Shown here: piece after piece, positions 34,059 to 43,582 of the stretch | Numbering within the stretch: position 1 is the stretch's first letter | Layout: each line of letters opens with the position of its first letter | Virus record (IMG/VR): IMGVR_UViG_3300044732_003010 | Coordinates: 1 to 64,000 of that record | From: a virus | Length of the DNA: 64,000 nt | Direction: 5' to 3' (one strand) | Notes under the pieces: model-generated | Database searches by the model: none | Seen by the model: the letters and a program-made list of their open reading frames with translations, nothing else | What the model was told of the DNA's origin: nothing | Translations under genes and position numbers: made by a program

Positions 34059-34655
34059 ATGGAATTAAAGGAATTAAGGCAATTTTGCTGTGATAGAATT
34101 GCTAACGGACATAAAACTATCACTCTAGAAACAGAATCAACTCGATTGCTAGTAAGTCACGGTCCTATCGGAGAACTCTGCTGTATTAATAAACGAGGCA
34201 AGCACGTTGTTTTGTATGATGCTTTAAAAGTTTTACAGTTTCTAGATAAGCTTGAAAATCAAGAAATAAAATCAAAAATTAGGAGTAAAGAAATGACTAA
34301 AAAAGATTTCCCAACACTAGCAGTTCTAAGTATTACTAGCGGGCGATTACTGACACAACCAAAAGACGCAAGCGAAGGTAACGGCTTTGATCAGATATAC
34401 GAAGTATTAGAATGGATGACTGACGATTTGCTAAATCGTCCCAATTGGTGCGATTTGGCAGAAGAGTGTAAGCAGTGGATTTATCAATGGCATCCTGAGA
34501 TTATCGAGGCAGACAAATGGATAGAAAACAAATTGATAGAAAAATGCGAAGCTGAGGACGTGAAAGCTTGCCAAACTGCAATGCTTGCAAAGTTTGGTGA
34601 GACGATCACGTTACAGAAAATTCCACAAGGCTATCACAATTTTAAAAATCTGTAG
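34059..34655 (+). CDS. two-domain protein with internal start; C-terminal DUF7736-like
   Basis: 198 aa. The first ~75 residues (ELKELRQFCCDRIANGHKTITLETESTRLLVSHGPIG) are one small domain. At 34293 an in-frame ATG follows AATTAGGAGTAAAGA, the phage's standard leader, and starts a second domain (FPTLAVLSITSGRLLT...GFDQIYEVLEWMTDD, DUF7736-like). Either two genes fused by loss of a stop, or one gene giving two products. Confidence 0.6.
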   Translation: MELKELRQFCCDRIANGHKTITLETESTRLLVSHGPIGELCCINKRGKHVVLYDALKVLQFLDKLENQEIKSKIRSKEMTKKDFPTLAVLSITSGRLLTQPKDASEGNGFDQIYEVLEWMTDDLLNRPNWCDLAEECKQWIYQWHPEIIEADKWIENKLIEKCEAEDVKACQTAMLAKFGETITLQKIPQGYHNFKNL

Positions 34656-34665
34656 GAGTAAATAA

Positions 34666-36930
34666 ATGATTAACGTAATTCAAAGAAGTGGAGAAACTCG
34701 TCCTTTAGACATCACTAAAATTCGACGAGTAGTTGAATGGGCGTGTGAAGGGTTAGAAGTAAATTCCCTCGCTTTAGAATCAGGATTAACTTCTCGATTA
34801 CGAGATGGCATTACTACGCGAGAAATTCAAGAAAATTTAATCAATGTTGCCACACAATTGTTTTGTGTAGAAGAAACCGATTGGAAGTATGTAGCCGGAA
34901 GACTTCACATCTGGGGATTATGGAAAGATACAAGGATTAAAAGAGAATTTGGCGGCTATTTATCTCGTACGGTTTTTAGAAGATTAGAAGGAACCGACTA
35001 CGCTAAATATGTTCAGTGGCAAGTGGGTAGAGGTATTTATGATCCAAAAATCACAGAAATCTATGACGAAAACGATTTAAAGATTGCGGGGGAGTGGATA
35101 TACCCAGAATACGATAAAGATTTTGACTACGCTGGTGCGATCATGCTGTCAGAAAGGTATTTACTTGATTGTGAATTACCTCAAGAGGCTTTCCTGACTT
35201 GCGCTTTATTGCTTGCGAGTGTAGAGGAAAACCCAGAGAATAGATTAAGAATTGCGTTTCAAATTTACTTAGCTATAGCTCAAAGAAAAATCTCTTTAGC
35301 TACTCCAATTTTAGGCAATCTAAGAACCCCTAATGGTTCTTTAAGTAGTTGCTTCATCGTAGCAATGGAAGACAATCTAGAGAGTATTTTTAGCGAGATT
35401 ACTAATACTGCTCGCATCTCTAAGAATGGTGGCGGTGTTGGGGTAAATGTAAGTAGAATCCGTGCCACTGGTAGCTGGGTAATGGGGAAAGCTAACGCTT
35501 CTGGTGGGATTATACCCTGGATTAAATTACTCAACGATACAGCTATTGCAGTCAATCAAGGGGGAAGACGCGCCGGGGCTGTCACTGTTGGGGTTGATAT
35601 TTGGCATCTAGACGTGCCAGAATTTCTGGAAATGCAGACAGAAAACGGTGATCAAAGACGTAAAGCTTATGATGTTTTCCCCCAATTAGTTATTCCCGAC
35701 GAATTTATGCGTCGGGTAGTAGATAAATCTGAGTGGACATTAGTTGATCCTTATGAAATTCGGGCAAAACTAGGGATAGAATTAGCAGAATTATGGGGCG
35801 AAAAATTTGAAGATGCTTACAAATTAATTGAAGATAATCTAGGGACAGAAATTACTCTCTACAGAAAAGTTAACGCTAGGGAGTTATTTAAAGATGTTAT
35901 GCGCTCTCAAGTCGAGACAGGTATGCCCTATCTTGCCTTTAAAGATACCATTAATCGGGCTAATCCTAATAAACACGACGGGTACATCCCTCAAGTTAAT
36001 TTGTGCTGTGAAAGCTTTTCTAATGTCACACCGGGTAAAACAGCCCATTGCTGTAATTTAGTTAGTCTTAATCTTGCTAACATTGACACTCCTACTAATT
36101 TATCAGAAATGTGTCATCTTGCTGTCAGGATGCTTGACAATACTATCGACCTCACTTGTCCCCCAATTGGCGAGGCTAAAGAACATAATGATAAATATCG
36201 AACGATTGGAGTTGGGGTTATGGGATTAGCTGATTGGTTAGCTAAACGTAAATTATCGTATAAATCTTTTGTATTTATCAACAATTTGTTTGAAAATATT
36301 AGCTATTTTTGTACTCAAGCTTCAATAGAATTAGCTAAAGAACGCGGACATTATCAAGCCTTTTCTAGCAGTGAATGGGATCAAGGTAAATTATTAGGGA
36401 CTAAACCATTAGATTGGTTTAAGTCAAATTTTTACCATAAATCTCACCATTTTTATAAATGGCAACGACTAGCTTCCGATGTACAACGCTACGGGATTAG
36501 AAACTCCCATATTACCGCTATAGCCCCCAATACCACATCATCTTTAATTCAGGGTTGTACTGCCAGTGTTTTACCTGTCTTTAAGCGGGTATTTACAGAA
36601 AAGAACTCAAAGGGTGCTATCCCTAATTGCCCTCCTTTTATTAAGAAATTTTTTTGGTATTATCAAGAGAATCAAAATCTTGATCAAAAGATTGTCGTTC
36701 AGGCAGTTGCTGAAATGCAAAAATGGATTGATACAGGGATTTCTATGGAATTACTATTTAACCTTAATCAGGGTGTTTATTTTCCTGACGAACCTAACCG
36801 CGTATTAACAGTTAAAGAAATTTACGAGACTCTAGTTTTAGCGTGGGAATCAGAATGTAAAGCAGTCTATTATGTACGGACTGTTCAAAAGGATAATTTT
36901 AAAGATAGCTGTTCTAGTTGTGCTAATTAA
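34666..36930 (+). CDS. nrdA: ribonucleotide reductase, class Ia alpha subunit
   Basis: 754 aa. An N-terminal ATP-cone (VIQRSGETRPLDITKIRRVVEWAC) is followed by the catalytic barrel: SSCFIVAMED (first redox Cys), NLCCES (Asn-x-Cys-x-Glu active site), HCCNLVSLNLANI, and a C-terminal SCSSCAN redox tail. It converts ribonucleoside to deoxyribonucleoside diphosphates. Preceded by GGAGTAAATA. Makes dNTPs for phage DNA with the beta subunit at 37279. Confidence 0.93.
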   Translation: MINVIQRSGETRPLDITKIRRVVEWACEGLEVNSLALESGLTSRLRDGITTREIQENLINVATQLFCVEETDWKYVAGRLHIWGLWKDTRIKREFGGYLSRTVFRRLEGTDYAKYVQWQVGRGIYDPKITEIYDENDLKIAGEWIYPEYDKDFDYAGAIMLSERYLLDCELPQEAFLTCALLLASVEENPENRLRIAFQIYLAIAQRKISLATPILGNLRTPNGSLSSCFIVAMEDNLESIFSEITNTARISKNGGGVGVNVSRIRATGSWVMGKANASGGIIPWIKLLNDTAIAVNQGGRRAGAVTVGVDIWHLDVPEFLEMQTENGDQRRKAYDVFPQLVIPDEFMRRVVDKSEWTLVDPYEIRAKLGIELAELWGEKFEDAYKLIEDNLGTEITLYRKVNARELFKDVMRSQVETGMPYLAFKDTINRANPNKHDGYIPQVNLCCESFSNVTPGKTAHCCNLVSLNLANIDTPTNLSEMCHLAVRMLDNTIDLTCPPIGEAKEHNDKYRTIGVGVMGLADWLAKRKLSYKSFVFINNLFENISYFCTQASIELAKERGHYQAFSSSEWDQGKLLGTKPLDWFKSNFYHKSHHFYKWQRLASDVQRYGIRNSHITAIAPNTTSSLIQGCTASVLPVFKRVFTEKNSKGAIPNCPPFIKKFFWYYQENQNLDQKIVVQAVAEMQKWIDTGISMELLFNLNQGVYFPDEPNRVLTVKEIYETLVLAWESECKAVYYVRTVQKDNFKDSCSSCAN

Positions 36931-36987
36931 CCATGAATATCATTTTTTTTGTTATTTTATCAATACTCGAAAAAATAAATAATCATT

Positions 36988-37269
36988 ATGGCAATAATAA
37001 TTATTAACTTTCTAGCAACTATTGTATTAAGTATATTTTTACTTTATACTGCTTTAATTTTTGCTGTTGTCTTGTGTAGAGTGTTTTTTAGATTTAAGAC
37101 TAATTTAATCTACACAGTTAAACAATTCAAATACTATTTAACAGATGAATATAATCGGATTAGTTCTTGTAAATATTATAATCCTGAAACCCATAAAGAC
37201 TTTAATCTAAAATGTAGCGTAAATCCTTCTATTTCTTGTGTACAATGTAAAAACTGGGAGCTAAAGTAA
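36988..37269 (+). CDS. DUF6464-like membrane protein
   Basis: 93 aa. One long membrane region at the N-terminus (IIIINFLATIVLSIFLLYTALIFAVVL) then a Cys motif CKYYN...FNLKCSVNPSISCVQCKNW, which matches the cyanobacterial DUF6464 pattern (C..NP...L.CAVNP...C..C). It lies between nrdA and nrdB. Function unknown; further sign of a cyanobacterial host. Confidence 0.6.
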   Translation: MAIIIINFLATIVLSIFLLYTALIFAVVLCRVFFRFKTNLIYTVKQFKYYLTDEYNRISSCKYYNPETHKDFNLKCSVNPSISCVQCKNWELK

Positions 37270-37278
37270 AGTAAAACT

Positions 37279-38346
37279 ATGTCATTGATCAGTCTTAGCA
37301 ATAAAATGCCCATTTCCCCGATCTTCAATCTGTCGGGAGATGATGCAATCGAAAACCGTTCGATCTGGTTTGGTAACACCACCAACTTGATGCAATTAAA
37401 TGATGTTCGCTATACTTGGGCGGTAGGTTTATATCAACAAATGCGCGAAAATTTCTGGATTCCGCAAAAAATAGATATTACTCAAGATATAACTGACTAT
37501 AACAATTTAACTCTTGACGAAAGACGTGCCTATGATGGTATTTTGTCTTACCTAACTTTTCTTGATTCTGTACAAACCTGTAACATTCCTCACTTAAAAG
37601 GTAGCGTCACTGCACCAGAAATTAGTCTTTGTATGGCAGAACAAATCTCTCAAGAGGCTATGCACAATCAAAGTTATCAATACTTGATTGAAACTATTAT
37701 TCCCTCAAACAAAAGGGCTGAAATTTATGATTTATGGCGCACTGATAAAGTTCTTAAGGATCGCTGTGAATTTATTGCTAGTTCTTATCAACAATATATT
37801 GACAGCCCAACACAGAGTAATTATTTTGGTTCTCTGTGTTCTAATTATATTCTAGAAGGACTGTATTTCTATAATGGGTTCCAGTATTTTTATAATTTAG
37901 CTTCTAGACATCTAATGGCTGGAAGTGCCGATATTTTTAGGATGATTAATCGAGATGAATTGAGTCATGTTCGTTTGTATCAAAAATTAATTATAGAAGC
38001 ATTGCATCTATTTCCAAAAGAGTCAATTAAAGAAGGTATAGCAAGTTCTTTCTTGGAGGCTGTTAATCAAGAAATTAATTGGTCCAACCATATTATCGGT
38101 AATCGAATACTGGGCATTACTGAAGAAAGTATAGATCACTATACCAAATACCTTGCCAATATTCGACTAAAAGCCATCGGCTTAAATCCAATTTTTACCG
38201 AGGACAAATACAAAAAATCTCCTTATTCTCATTTAGAAAAATTCTCTGATACTCAAGGGGAAGGTCATACCAAATCAAACTTTTTTGAAGCTACTGTTAC
38301 CAGCTATGTTATGTCTTCTGGATTGAGTGGATGGGATGATATTTAA
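37279..38346 (+). CDS. nrdB: ribonucleotide reductase, beta subunit
   Basis: 355 aa. Di-iron ligands are in place: Asp96 (FLDSVQ), Glu126 and His129 (EAMHNQSY), Glu in ILEGLYFYN, and Glu/His in RDELSHVRLY. Tyr133, four residues after His129, fits the radical tyrosine. A class Ia/b-type R2 that generates the radical for NrdA. GTAAAGTAAAACT precedes the start. Confidence 0.92.
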   Translation: MSLISLSNKMPISPIFNLSGDDAIENRSIWFGNTTNLMQLNDVRYTWAVGLYQQMRENFWIPQKIDITQDITDYNNLTLDERRAYDGILSYLTFLDSVQTCNIPHLKGSVTAPEISLCMAEQISQEAMHNQSYQYLIETIIPSNKRAEIYDLWRTDKVLKDRCEFIASSYQQYIDSPTQSNYFGSLCSNYILEGLYFYNGFQYFYNLASRHLMAGSADIFRMINRDELSHVRLYQKLIIEALHLFPKESIKEGIASSFLEAVNQEINWSNHIIGNRILGITEESIDHYTKYLANIRLKAIGLNPIFTEDKYKKSPYSHLEKFSDTQGEGHTKSNFFEATVTSYVMSSGLSGWDDI

Positions 38347-38601
38347 GCATCAGAGACAAGCGGCGCTCGATTTTTAAAAGGGTGGTTTGTTGGCACAAGA
38401 GACTGCAAATCACGTAGATGCTTCCAAGCAAAATAGCCTTTAATGGCATCAAGTGCGCTGTAGGCAATCCATCAATCTTTGAAATTTTTGGCATCCGATT
38501 ACTGTTCTTGATTTCCTTGATGGTGAGGGATAGAGTCGGGAAATCAGTGGCAAAATGTGGCACGCAACCCTGTCAATCAATCTTGCAAAAGCCTAAATAA
38601 T
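38347..38601. other. degenerate stretch between nrdB and tail fibres
   Basis: 255 bases. No convincing gene. One minus-strand frame reads ALDAIKGYFAWKHLRDLQSLV but is cut by stops on the 5' side, so this may be the remains of a lost gene, possibly a transposase. It has somewhat higher GC than its neighbours and separates the plus-strand nucleotide genes from minus-strand tail genes. Confidence 0.35.
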
Positions 38602-38799
38602 TTAGCCGTATTGATAAATTCCATTATTTTTTATTGCCGGATCCGACTGCTGATAAATTCCATTGATTTTAATGAAAGGTACTGCAAGTTGATAAGCTCC
38701 ATTGACCTTAACGTAACTTTGGGTAAATTGAATTAAATCAATAATGGGAATTTGTCCAATTTCTATTGTTGCGGGATCAAATAAACGCCGTGAAGCCAT
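38602..38799 (-). CDS. small tail protein with three short repeats
   Basis: 65 aa from the ATG at 38799, behind GGGGAGTAATCGT. Three copies of a (K)xNGxYQ unit: YVKVNGAYQ, FIKINGIYQ, IKNNGIYQ. Such repeats are common in phage tail-fibre and head-fibre proteins. Last gene of the minus-strand tail cluster. Confidence 0.55.
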   Translation of the reverse strand: MASRRLFDPATIEIGQIPIIDLIQFTQSYVKVNGAYQLAVPFIKINGIYQQSDPAIKNNGIYQYG

Positions 38800-38803
38800 A
38801 CGA

Positions 38804-39601
38804 TTACTCCCCAAAAAAAAGAGAACCTGAAACAGAATGAGCGCCTGTCCCTGGATATAAAAAAATAGACAAACAAGCGTTTGGGAAGGTTTTGCAAAGG
38901 CTTCCAATAAATCCCCCAGTACTTACAGCGTCAATCGGCTGACTGAATGACACCGACATCATAGCCAAAGGCTTAAATAATGCCACCCCAAAATTACCAG
39001 CCGTGCCAGTGCTGGCTGATAAAGTTACTGACCTCACTTCCCGCACACCAGTATCTCCAGGAGCAAGAGGTATCAAATGTATTCTACCCGCTGCTCGATC
39101 AGGTGTCGAGCCAGAGAAAGACATCGGAGGGCTAATTCGCTCCGATATCCCATTTTGATTGATATAATTAATCGAAGATGTAGAAATTGTTTGTCCTATA
39201 GTTGCCCAAGTAATTAAGCCAGCAAATACCCCTTCCCCATTTACATATCTTGTTAGGGGTGCTGATGGCAAATTTGTGGTTTGCTCTGTGGTCAAAATAG
39301 CATTTAGCCCGCCAGAAATATTAAGCAAATCTACCAGGATCAAAGTGTGTGTTCCTAGAGAATTAAATTCGCCTCCCAGCAACAACAACTCACTTGTGCC
39401 TAATAAATTATTATTTATCCCATGCAGGCTGGTATTATCTAGCGCAATACTTGAAGAAGGAATAGAAGCCGTAGTAGGAAAAAATCTGGAGATTAATATT
39501 AATTTAGCAGCCATTGTCTGCGTTGTTATATTAGCTTGAAAATTTTCTGCATTTTGCAAAGAGATTTGGCTAAGATAATCTTGATAATTATTAATAGGCA
39601 T
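38804..39601 (-). CDS. tail structural protein, paralogue of next gene
   Basis: 265 aa from the ATG at 39601. The segment PGDTGVREVRSVTLSASTGTAGNFGVALFKPL matches the neighbouring gene at 39604-40443 (LGDTGIRAIEKIALSASTGTAGNFGIILAMPI). Beta-rich, low in Lys, Ser/Thr/Gly-rich, as expected for a virion protein. A pair made by tandem duplication; could be tail-tip or fibre parts. Confidence 0.65.
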   Translation of the reverse strand: MPINNYQDYLSQISLQNAENFQANITTQTMAAKLILISRFFPTTASIPSSSIALDNTSLHGINNNLLGTSELLLLGGEFNSLGTHTLILVDLLNISGGLNAILTTEQTTNLPSAPLTRYVNGEGVFAGLITWATIGQTISTSSINYINQNGISERISPPMSFSGSTPDRAAGRIHLIPLAPGDTGVREVRSVTLSASTGTAGNFGVALFKPLAMMSVSFSQPIDAVSTGGFIGSLCKTFPNACLSIFLYPGTGAHSVSGSLFFGE

Positions 39602-39603
39602 TT

Positions 39604-40443
39604 TTATTTCTCCACAAAAGCCAAGCATCCAAAAATTTCTGGGGCAGTTGCCACTCCCGCTCGAAACATATAAGAAAGACAAGCATTCGGGTGGATCGCC
39701 GGGATGCCTGGCAACCCTGTCGTGTAATCGCGCCAACCCATCACCCCTGCCGAAGTCACAGGCTGCCAAGATATCGGCATCGCAAGGATGATGCCAAAAT
39801 TACCAGCCGTACCAGTGCTGGCTGATAAAGCAATTTTTTCGATTGCTCTGATTCCGGTATCCCCTAAAGCTAAAGGAATTCTTTGTGTGCGAGTCGCTTC
39901 TCGAAATCCAGTTCCTCCGATATTAATGGATGATACTCTTCCTGGTACACCTGCTTGATTGGTGTAGGTCATAGTCAAGTTGGCACTGGTTGTGCCAACT
40001 TGACTATAGATTTCGTAAAAAGCAATATTTCCAAGTCCATTCGTATTTCGCGTCAGAGCGGTAGAACCTTGAATCGGCTGATCCGTGGTTATTGCAGCGC
40101 TCAATCCTCCTATATGAAACAAGCGATCATACAGAAGATAAATTCCAGCAACAGTAGAGGTAATTCCAGCCTGAATTAAAAATTTTTCCTGCGAATTGCT
40201 AGGAGCAAGAAAAGGCATCGATCCAATCATCGATCGGACTGGAATTTCGGCAATTGTGGGAATAGCCCCACCACTCGGAAGGCCGTCGTATTGCCACAAA
40301 GAATGATCTCTCCCGGCGACTGGTACTGCGGCACTGGCTCCCCCGATTCGTGGAACTTTATGAAAAAAAAGATTATCGGGATTGCCATTGTTGCCCCCCG
40401 ATTGCCTATTAATTAAATCTGATAATCCACTTAAAGCGGCCAT
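39604..40443 (-). CDS. tail structural protein, paralogue of previous gene
   Basis: 279 aa. Shares the LSASTGTAGNFG block and overall layout with 38804-39601, including LSAAITTDQPIQGSTALTRNTNG versus LNAILTTEQTTNLPSAPLTRYVNG. The N-terminus (LSGLSDLINRQSGGNNGNPDNLFF) is distinct and may attach the protein. Confidence 0.65.
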   Translation of the reverse strand: MAALSGLSDLINRQSGGNNGNPDNLFFHKVPRIGGASAAVPVAGRDHSLWQYDGLPSGGAIPTIAEIPVRSMIGSMPFLAPSNSQEKFLIQAGITSTVAGIYLLYDRLFHIGGLSAAITTDQPIQGSTALTRNTNGLGNIAFYEIYSQVGTTSANLTMTYTNQAGVPGRVSSINIGGTGFREATRTQRIPLALGDTGIRAIEKIALSASTGTAGNFGIILAMPISWQPVTSAGVMGWRDYTTGLPGIPAIHPNACLSYMFRAGVATAPEIFGCLAFVEK

Positions 40444-40646
40444 AATTCTCTCGCAGATACAAACGCGTGAACTTCGACTATAAAAGTTGATAAATTCAAG
40501 AAATTAACTGGACTGGCTACGATTAGCCTTGAATCTGGTAAAAATTGAGGCAAAATCTCAACACCTTCATCTTTATACCATTTGCAATGCCAGTCGCCCG
40601 CATCGGATTGAAAAGTGTAAGATTCTACTGTTTCTATGATTTTCAT
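40431..40646 (-). CDS. small tail-module protein
   Basis: 71 aa from the ATG at 40646. KIIETVESYTFQSDAGDWHCKWYKDEGVEIL then LIVASPVNFLNLSTFIVEVHA: beta-rich, probably a structural or chaperone protein. Its end overlaps the start of 40443 by 13 bases. Confidence 0.5.
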   Translation of the reverse strand: MKIIETVESYTFQSDAGDWHCKWYKDEGVEILPQFLPDSRLIVASPVNFLNLSTFIVEVHAFVSARELWPL

Positions 40647-40668
40647 AATTTTTATCGAAGGGATTAAG

Positions 40669-40857
40669 TTAGGTGGAAATTTGAAAATACAGGGATCCGT
40701 CCGGATATCCATCGCTATTATTAGGAGCCGCAGTTCCGTAGGTAATAATTGGAATGGTTGGTTTCCCGGAAATATTAGCCCAAGTCATGTAATTTGATAC
40801 CCATCGGGATGTAGCAATGCTATCTAAGGTGTCAATTGGTCCGAGATACTCTTTCAT
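40669..40857 (-). CDS. small fibre-associated protein
   Basis: 62 aa. Contains ITYGTAAPNNSDGYPDGSLYFQIST, a motif common at the ends of phage fibre or collar proteins (GT..P....G..GD.Y.). Probably a fibre segment encoded separately. Confidence 0.5.
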   Translation of the reverse strand: MKEYLGPIDTLDSIATSRWVSNYMTWANISGKPTIPIITYGTAAPNNSDGYPDGSLYFQIST

Positions 40858-40860
40858 GCA

Positions 40861-41670
40861 CTAAGCTAATAATTTGGCTACAAAACCATTTACGGAGGGT
40901 ACTGCTGTAGAAGCAAAAGTTAAACGAATTGAAGTATTACTTAATCGTTCCGTAAAAACTCCTACAGTATCCCTATTACCGCTATTGCGAATTACTTCTA
41001 CGCTGGGATTAGTATCAGTCAAGGTGTGCGTGATCACAAACACCGTATTAGTGCCATCTCCAAAAGGATTAGTAGTTACTGATCGCCGCTTGCCAGACCA
41101 ACTGGCAAGCAAGGAAGGTGTGACATATTTGGCTGTGTCTGTTCCCGCTTCTAGTTCGGCTAAAGTAGCTCGCTGTACTTTTCCCGACGTGGTTTCACTT
41201 GCGTCAGGAACTCCGGCCCCATGAACTTGCCAGATTATAGGAGAAGTTCCCAAAGTCACGGATTGAGTAATCTGCCTGTAAGTCACTCCGTCATCAGTAT
41301 TTCCAGTACCAGAAGCTACGGTAACAATAGCGTTTCTCAGTTCGGCTCCTGTACTAGCGTCAGCAGTGCGGGTAGCCGGAACAGAAGCTCCGTTCCAATT
41401 GTATAACCCGTTCTCTGTATTATTAGTTTGATTTGCGGCAATAAAGCGAGAGTTGGCTAGAGTCATCGTGACCCCACCAATTACTGACCCAGGGGCATTT
41501 AAATTGATATTTGATGGGGCAGAAGCGAATACTGCATCTTTGTAGTCAAATCCTTCCAGGAGAGCATTTAAAGTGCCAAAATTGACCAAATCGCTAGGAT
41601 TTTCTGGGGCAACAGAAGCCCGAATTTTTCCTTTAAATTCAGTGTCAGACCAAAATTCGATGAATGTCAT
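40861..41670 (-). CDS. tail fibre protein
   Basis: 269 aa after GAGGTAAAAATC. FDYKDAVFASAPSNINLNAPGSVIGGVTMTLANSRFIAANQTNNTENGLYNWNGASVPATRTADAS is the well-known fibre module (NL..PG..I.GV....G.R.L..NQ....NG.Y.WNG....RT.DA). Then SGKVQRATLAELEAGTDTAKYVTPSLLAS is the tail-collar/fibre repeat. It binds the host surface or links to the receptor protein. Confidence 0.8.
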   Translation of the reverse strand: MTFIEFWSDTEFKGKIRASVAPENPSDLVNFGTLNALLEGFDYKDAVFASAPSNINLNAPGSVIGGVTMTLANSRFIAANQTNNTENGLYNWNGASVPATRTADASTGAELRNAIVTVASGTGNTDDGVTYRQITQSVTLGTSPIIWQVHGAGVPDASETTSGKVQRATLAELEAGTDTAKYVTPSLLASWSGKRRSVTTNPFGDGTNTVFVITHTLTDTNPSVEVIRNSGNRDTVGVFTERLSNTSIRLTFASTAVPSVNGFVAKLLA

Positions 41671-41675
41671 GATTT

Positions 41676-42119
41676 TTACCTCGATAAAATTGCATAACCA
41701 CTAAAGGGACTACTAAAAATAATTTGAGTAGTATTTAAAGAAAGGTTTTGTACAAAAGCTTCTATTTTTACTCCTCCTGAACTAAAAACTTGAGTTTGTG
41801 GCTCAAAGTTCAAGCTGTGAACGATTGTCCAGATTGCAGAAGGAGTAGCTTGGGTGTGCTTATAAAAAGCACTTCCTTCTCCCGGACTACCGGGAGAACC
41901 CCGAACATCAACAGCAGAGCTAATTGAAGAAACTAATCCAGATATTCCAATATACCCACCCGTTGCAGGGGGAGTGCCCGAACCTCCTATCCAATTAACT
42001 ACCTGAAAAACCCGGCGATTACCATCAGTAACTAGGGACAAAACAGGCGACCATCCAGCACCTCCAAGAGTAGCTGAAACAATTACTTGCCTAGAACTTC
42101 CAGTTATTTCAATTGGCAT
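41676..42119 (-). CDS. tail fibre-associated protein
   Basis: 147 aa from the ATG overlapping the previous stop. Gly/Ser-rich, with VRGSPGSPGEGSAFYKHTQATPSAIWTIVHSLNF, a collagen-like short stretch followed by a fibre motif (W.I.H.L). Part of the fibre set. Confidence 0.6.
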   Translation of the reverse strand: MPIEITGSSRQVIVSATLGGAGWSPVLSLVTDGNRRVFQVVNWIGGSGTPPATGGYIGISGLVSSISSAVDVRGSPGSPGEGSAFYKHTQATPSAIWTIVHSLNFEPQTQVFSSGGVKIEAFVQNLSLNTTQIIFSSPFSGYAILSR

Positions 42120-42670
42120 CAAACTTCCCCCCTAACGACTACGGGAATTAAATCTAGTCCTAAAGGTTCAACAACGAGCCGATTAGCAATAGTTTTAGAT
42201 GCCTCTAAGTCAGCTTGCCAGTAATCTCTTCCTGCTTTTGGTTGTGCAATTTCCTTAAAAGCAATAGGAGTAACTTCCATTCCATCCGTAACGTTGCTGT
42301 CAACGATTAGACGAAAATAAGTATAATCTTGATATTCAATTGGATTTTCTCCATCTTCATTAGAAGGTAAAATAAAATCCCCAAACTGCAATTCATCAAC
42401 TCGCCCAACTGCCATGCGATCTTCTCCAAATTGCTTTGCTACATAAAAATTAATGTTCCATGTAGTAAAATCTCCCTGAATAAAAAACTCCTCATCCCAA
42501 GTCGATCCCTTTTTAATCTCAACAACAATTTCACTGGCAATCGTAGGATACGATTGCCCTTTAAGAAAATAGTTACCAGTAAGGACTTTTTGAGCCATCG
42601 ATGAGGTGCGTACTGTTTCTTGTATTATATCTTGAATTTTGTTTTTTGAGATATAATAAAAAGTAATCAT
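42119..42670 (-). CDS. tail fibre module, first gene of minus-strand cluster
   Basis: 183 aa. An internal ATG at 42598 (MAQKVLTG) is an alternative start, but AAGG sits upstream of the ATG at 42670. GSTWDEEFFIQGDFTTWNINFYV resembles the proteins that precede fibre genes in siphophages (GD..T...I....). Start of the tail-fibre transcript; the promoter would lie within 42671-42760. Confidence 0.5.
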   Translation of the reverse strand: MITFYYISKNKIQDIIQETVRTSSMAQKVLTGNYFLKGQSYPTIASEIVVEIKKGSTWDEEFFIQGDFTTWNINFYVAKQFGEDRMAVGRVDELQFGDFILPSNEDGENPIEYQDYTYFRLIVDSNVTDGMEVTPIAFKEIAQPKAGRDYWQADLEASKTIANRLVVEPLGLDLIPVVVRGEV

Positions 42671-42729
42671 ATTTATACCTTATACTACTGCGCTTTTTAT
42701 ACCACCCGGGAGCGCGGTTATTTTTTGTC

Positions 42730-42758
42730 TTGACAATTCTATTAAGACTATGAGAAAA
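42730..42758 (+). promoter_or_regulatory. TTGACAATTC-like element, weak -10
   Basis: TTGACA at 42730-42735 followed at 17 bases by AGAAAA, a poor -10. It points right towards a terminator at 42782, so any transcript would be very short. Confidence 0.3.
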
Positions 42759-42781
42759 TTTTTTTAAAGATTGACTTGGAT

Positions 42782-42812
42782 TACCGCCCTACGAGGGAGC
42801 GGTATTTTTTTA
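42782..42812 (+). terminator. hairpin terminator
   Basis: TACCGC (42782-42787) pairs with GCGGTA (42799-42804), with CCT/AGG inside, then a T-run. It isolates the tail-fibre start from the repeat array to its right. Confidence 0.6.
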
Positions 42813-42834
42813 TCTATCCGTATTACATATACTA

Positions 42835-43560
42835 CAAATACTACAGAGCGATTGTTAGATTGTAAATAGATTGTAGATAAGGTTATCTACAATCGAAAGC
42901 TTTACAGGGTATAGGTTTTAGACTTTGTAGATATTGTCGATGCCTTATAGAGGAAAAGAGAGAAAAGAAGATATACAGCAAAGTCAGCAATAAAAGTGAT
43001 TAAACGCAAAACTGACTCTATTGACAAAATGCTGTATTTTTGGCTAATTAGAGGATTTTAGAGGCGAGAAGTGCTTTATCTCTAATTTGTTCTTTTTGTG
43101 ATTGATTGTAGATAAGGTTATCTACAATCAAAATCCTTACCCCGACTAGGTTTTAGGCTTTGTAGATATTGTTGATGCTCTATAGAGAAAAAAAAAGATA
43201 AAGAAAACAAACAAGGTCAGCAATAAAAAAACAGACTCAACAGTAAAACAAAAAAAATACACACGGGGTAATTATTAACAATATCTACAAAGAAGTACAG
43301 AAATAATGAAAGCTATATATATCAATACTTTTACCCTTTTTATCTTTGTTAATAAGGGTATTTACAACCTATTTACAAACTAACAATCTAATTAATCGAG
43401 GTCAGCAATAAAAACATAAAAAATCCTGACACGGGAATAAGGCTAACAATATAAACAAAGTCTGAAATCTATATATATCAAGGGTTTTATTGTTAATAAG
43501 AGTATCTACAATCTATCAACAATCTAACAACCAGCCAATCTCTGAACATTACCCACTAAT
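42835..43560. repeat. left palindrome array
   Basis: About 730 gene-free bases built from repeated pieces. GATTGTAGATAA-GG-TTATCTACAATC, a perfect 26-base palindrome, occurs at 42869-42894 and 43104-43129; related, less perfect copies lie near 43347-43368 and 43489-43512. GTCAGCAATAA occurs at 42983, 43217 and 43401. The main unit repeats every ~235 bases. The same pieces are present, inverted, at 57280-57790. Fits a replication or segregation site, or a protein-binding array. Confidence 0.75.
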
Positions 43561-43582
43561 CTCCGAGCATTAGACAACAAAA

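Noticed and set aside
38309-38600. Genes on either strand between nrdB and the tail fibres
   Set aside because: Neither frame has a leader or recognisable domain, and the best-looking peptide is interrupted by stops.
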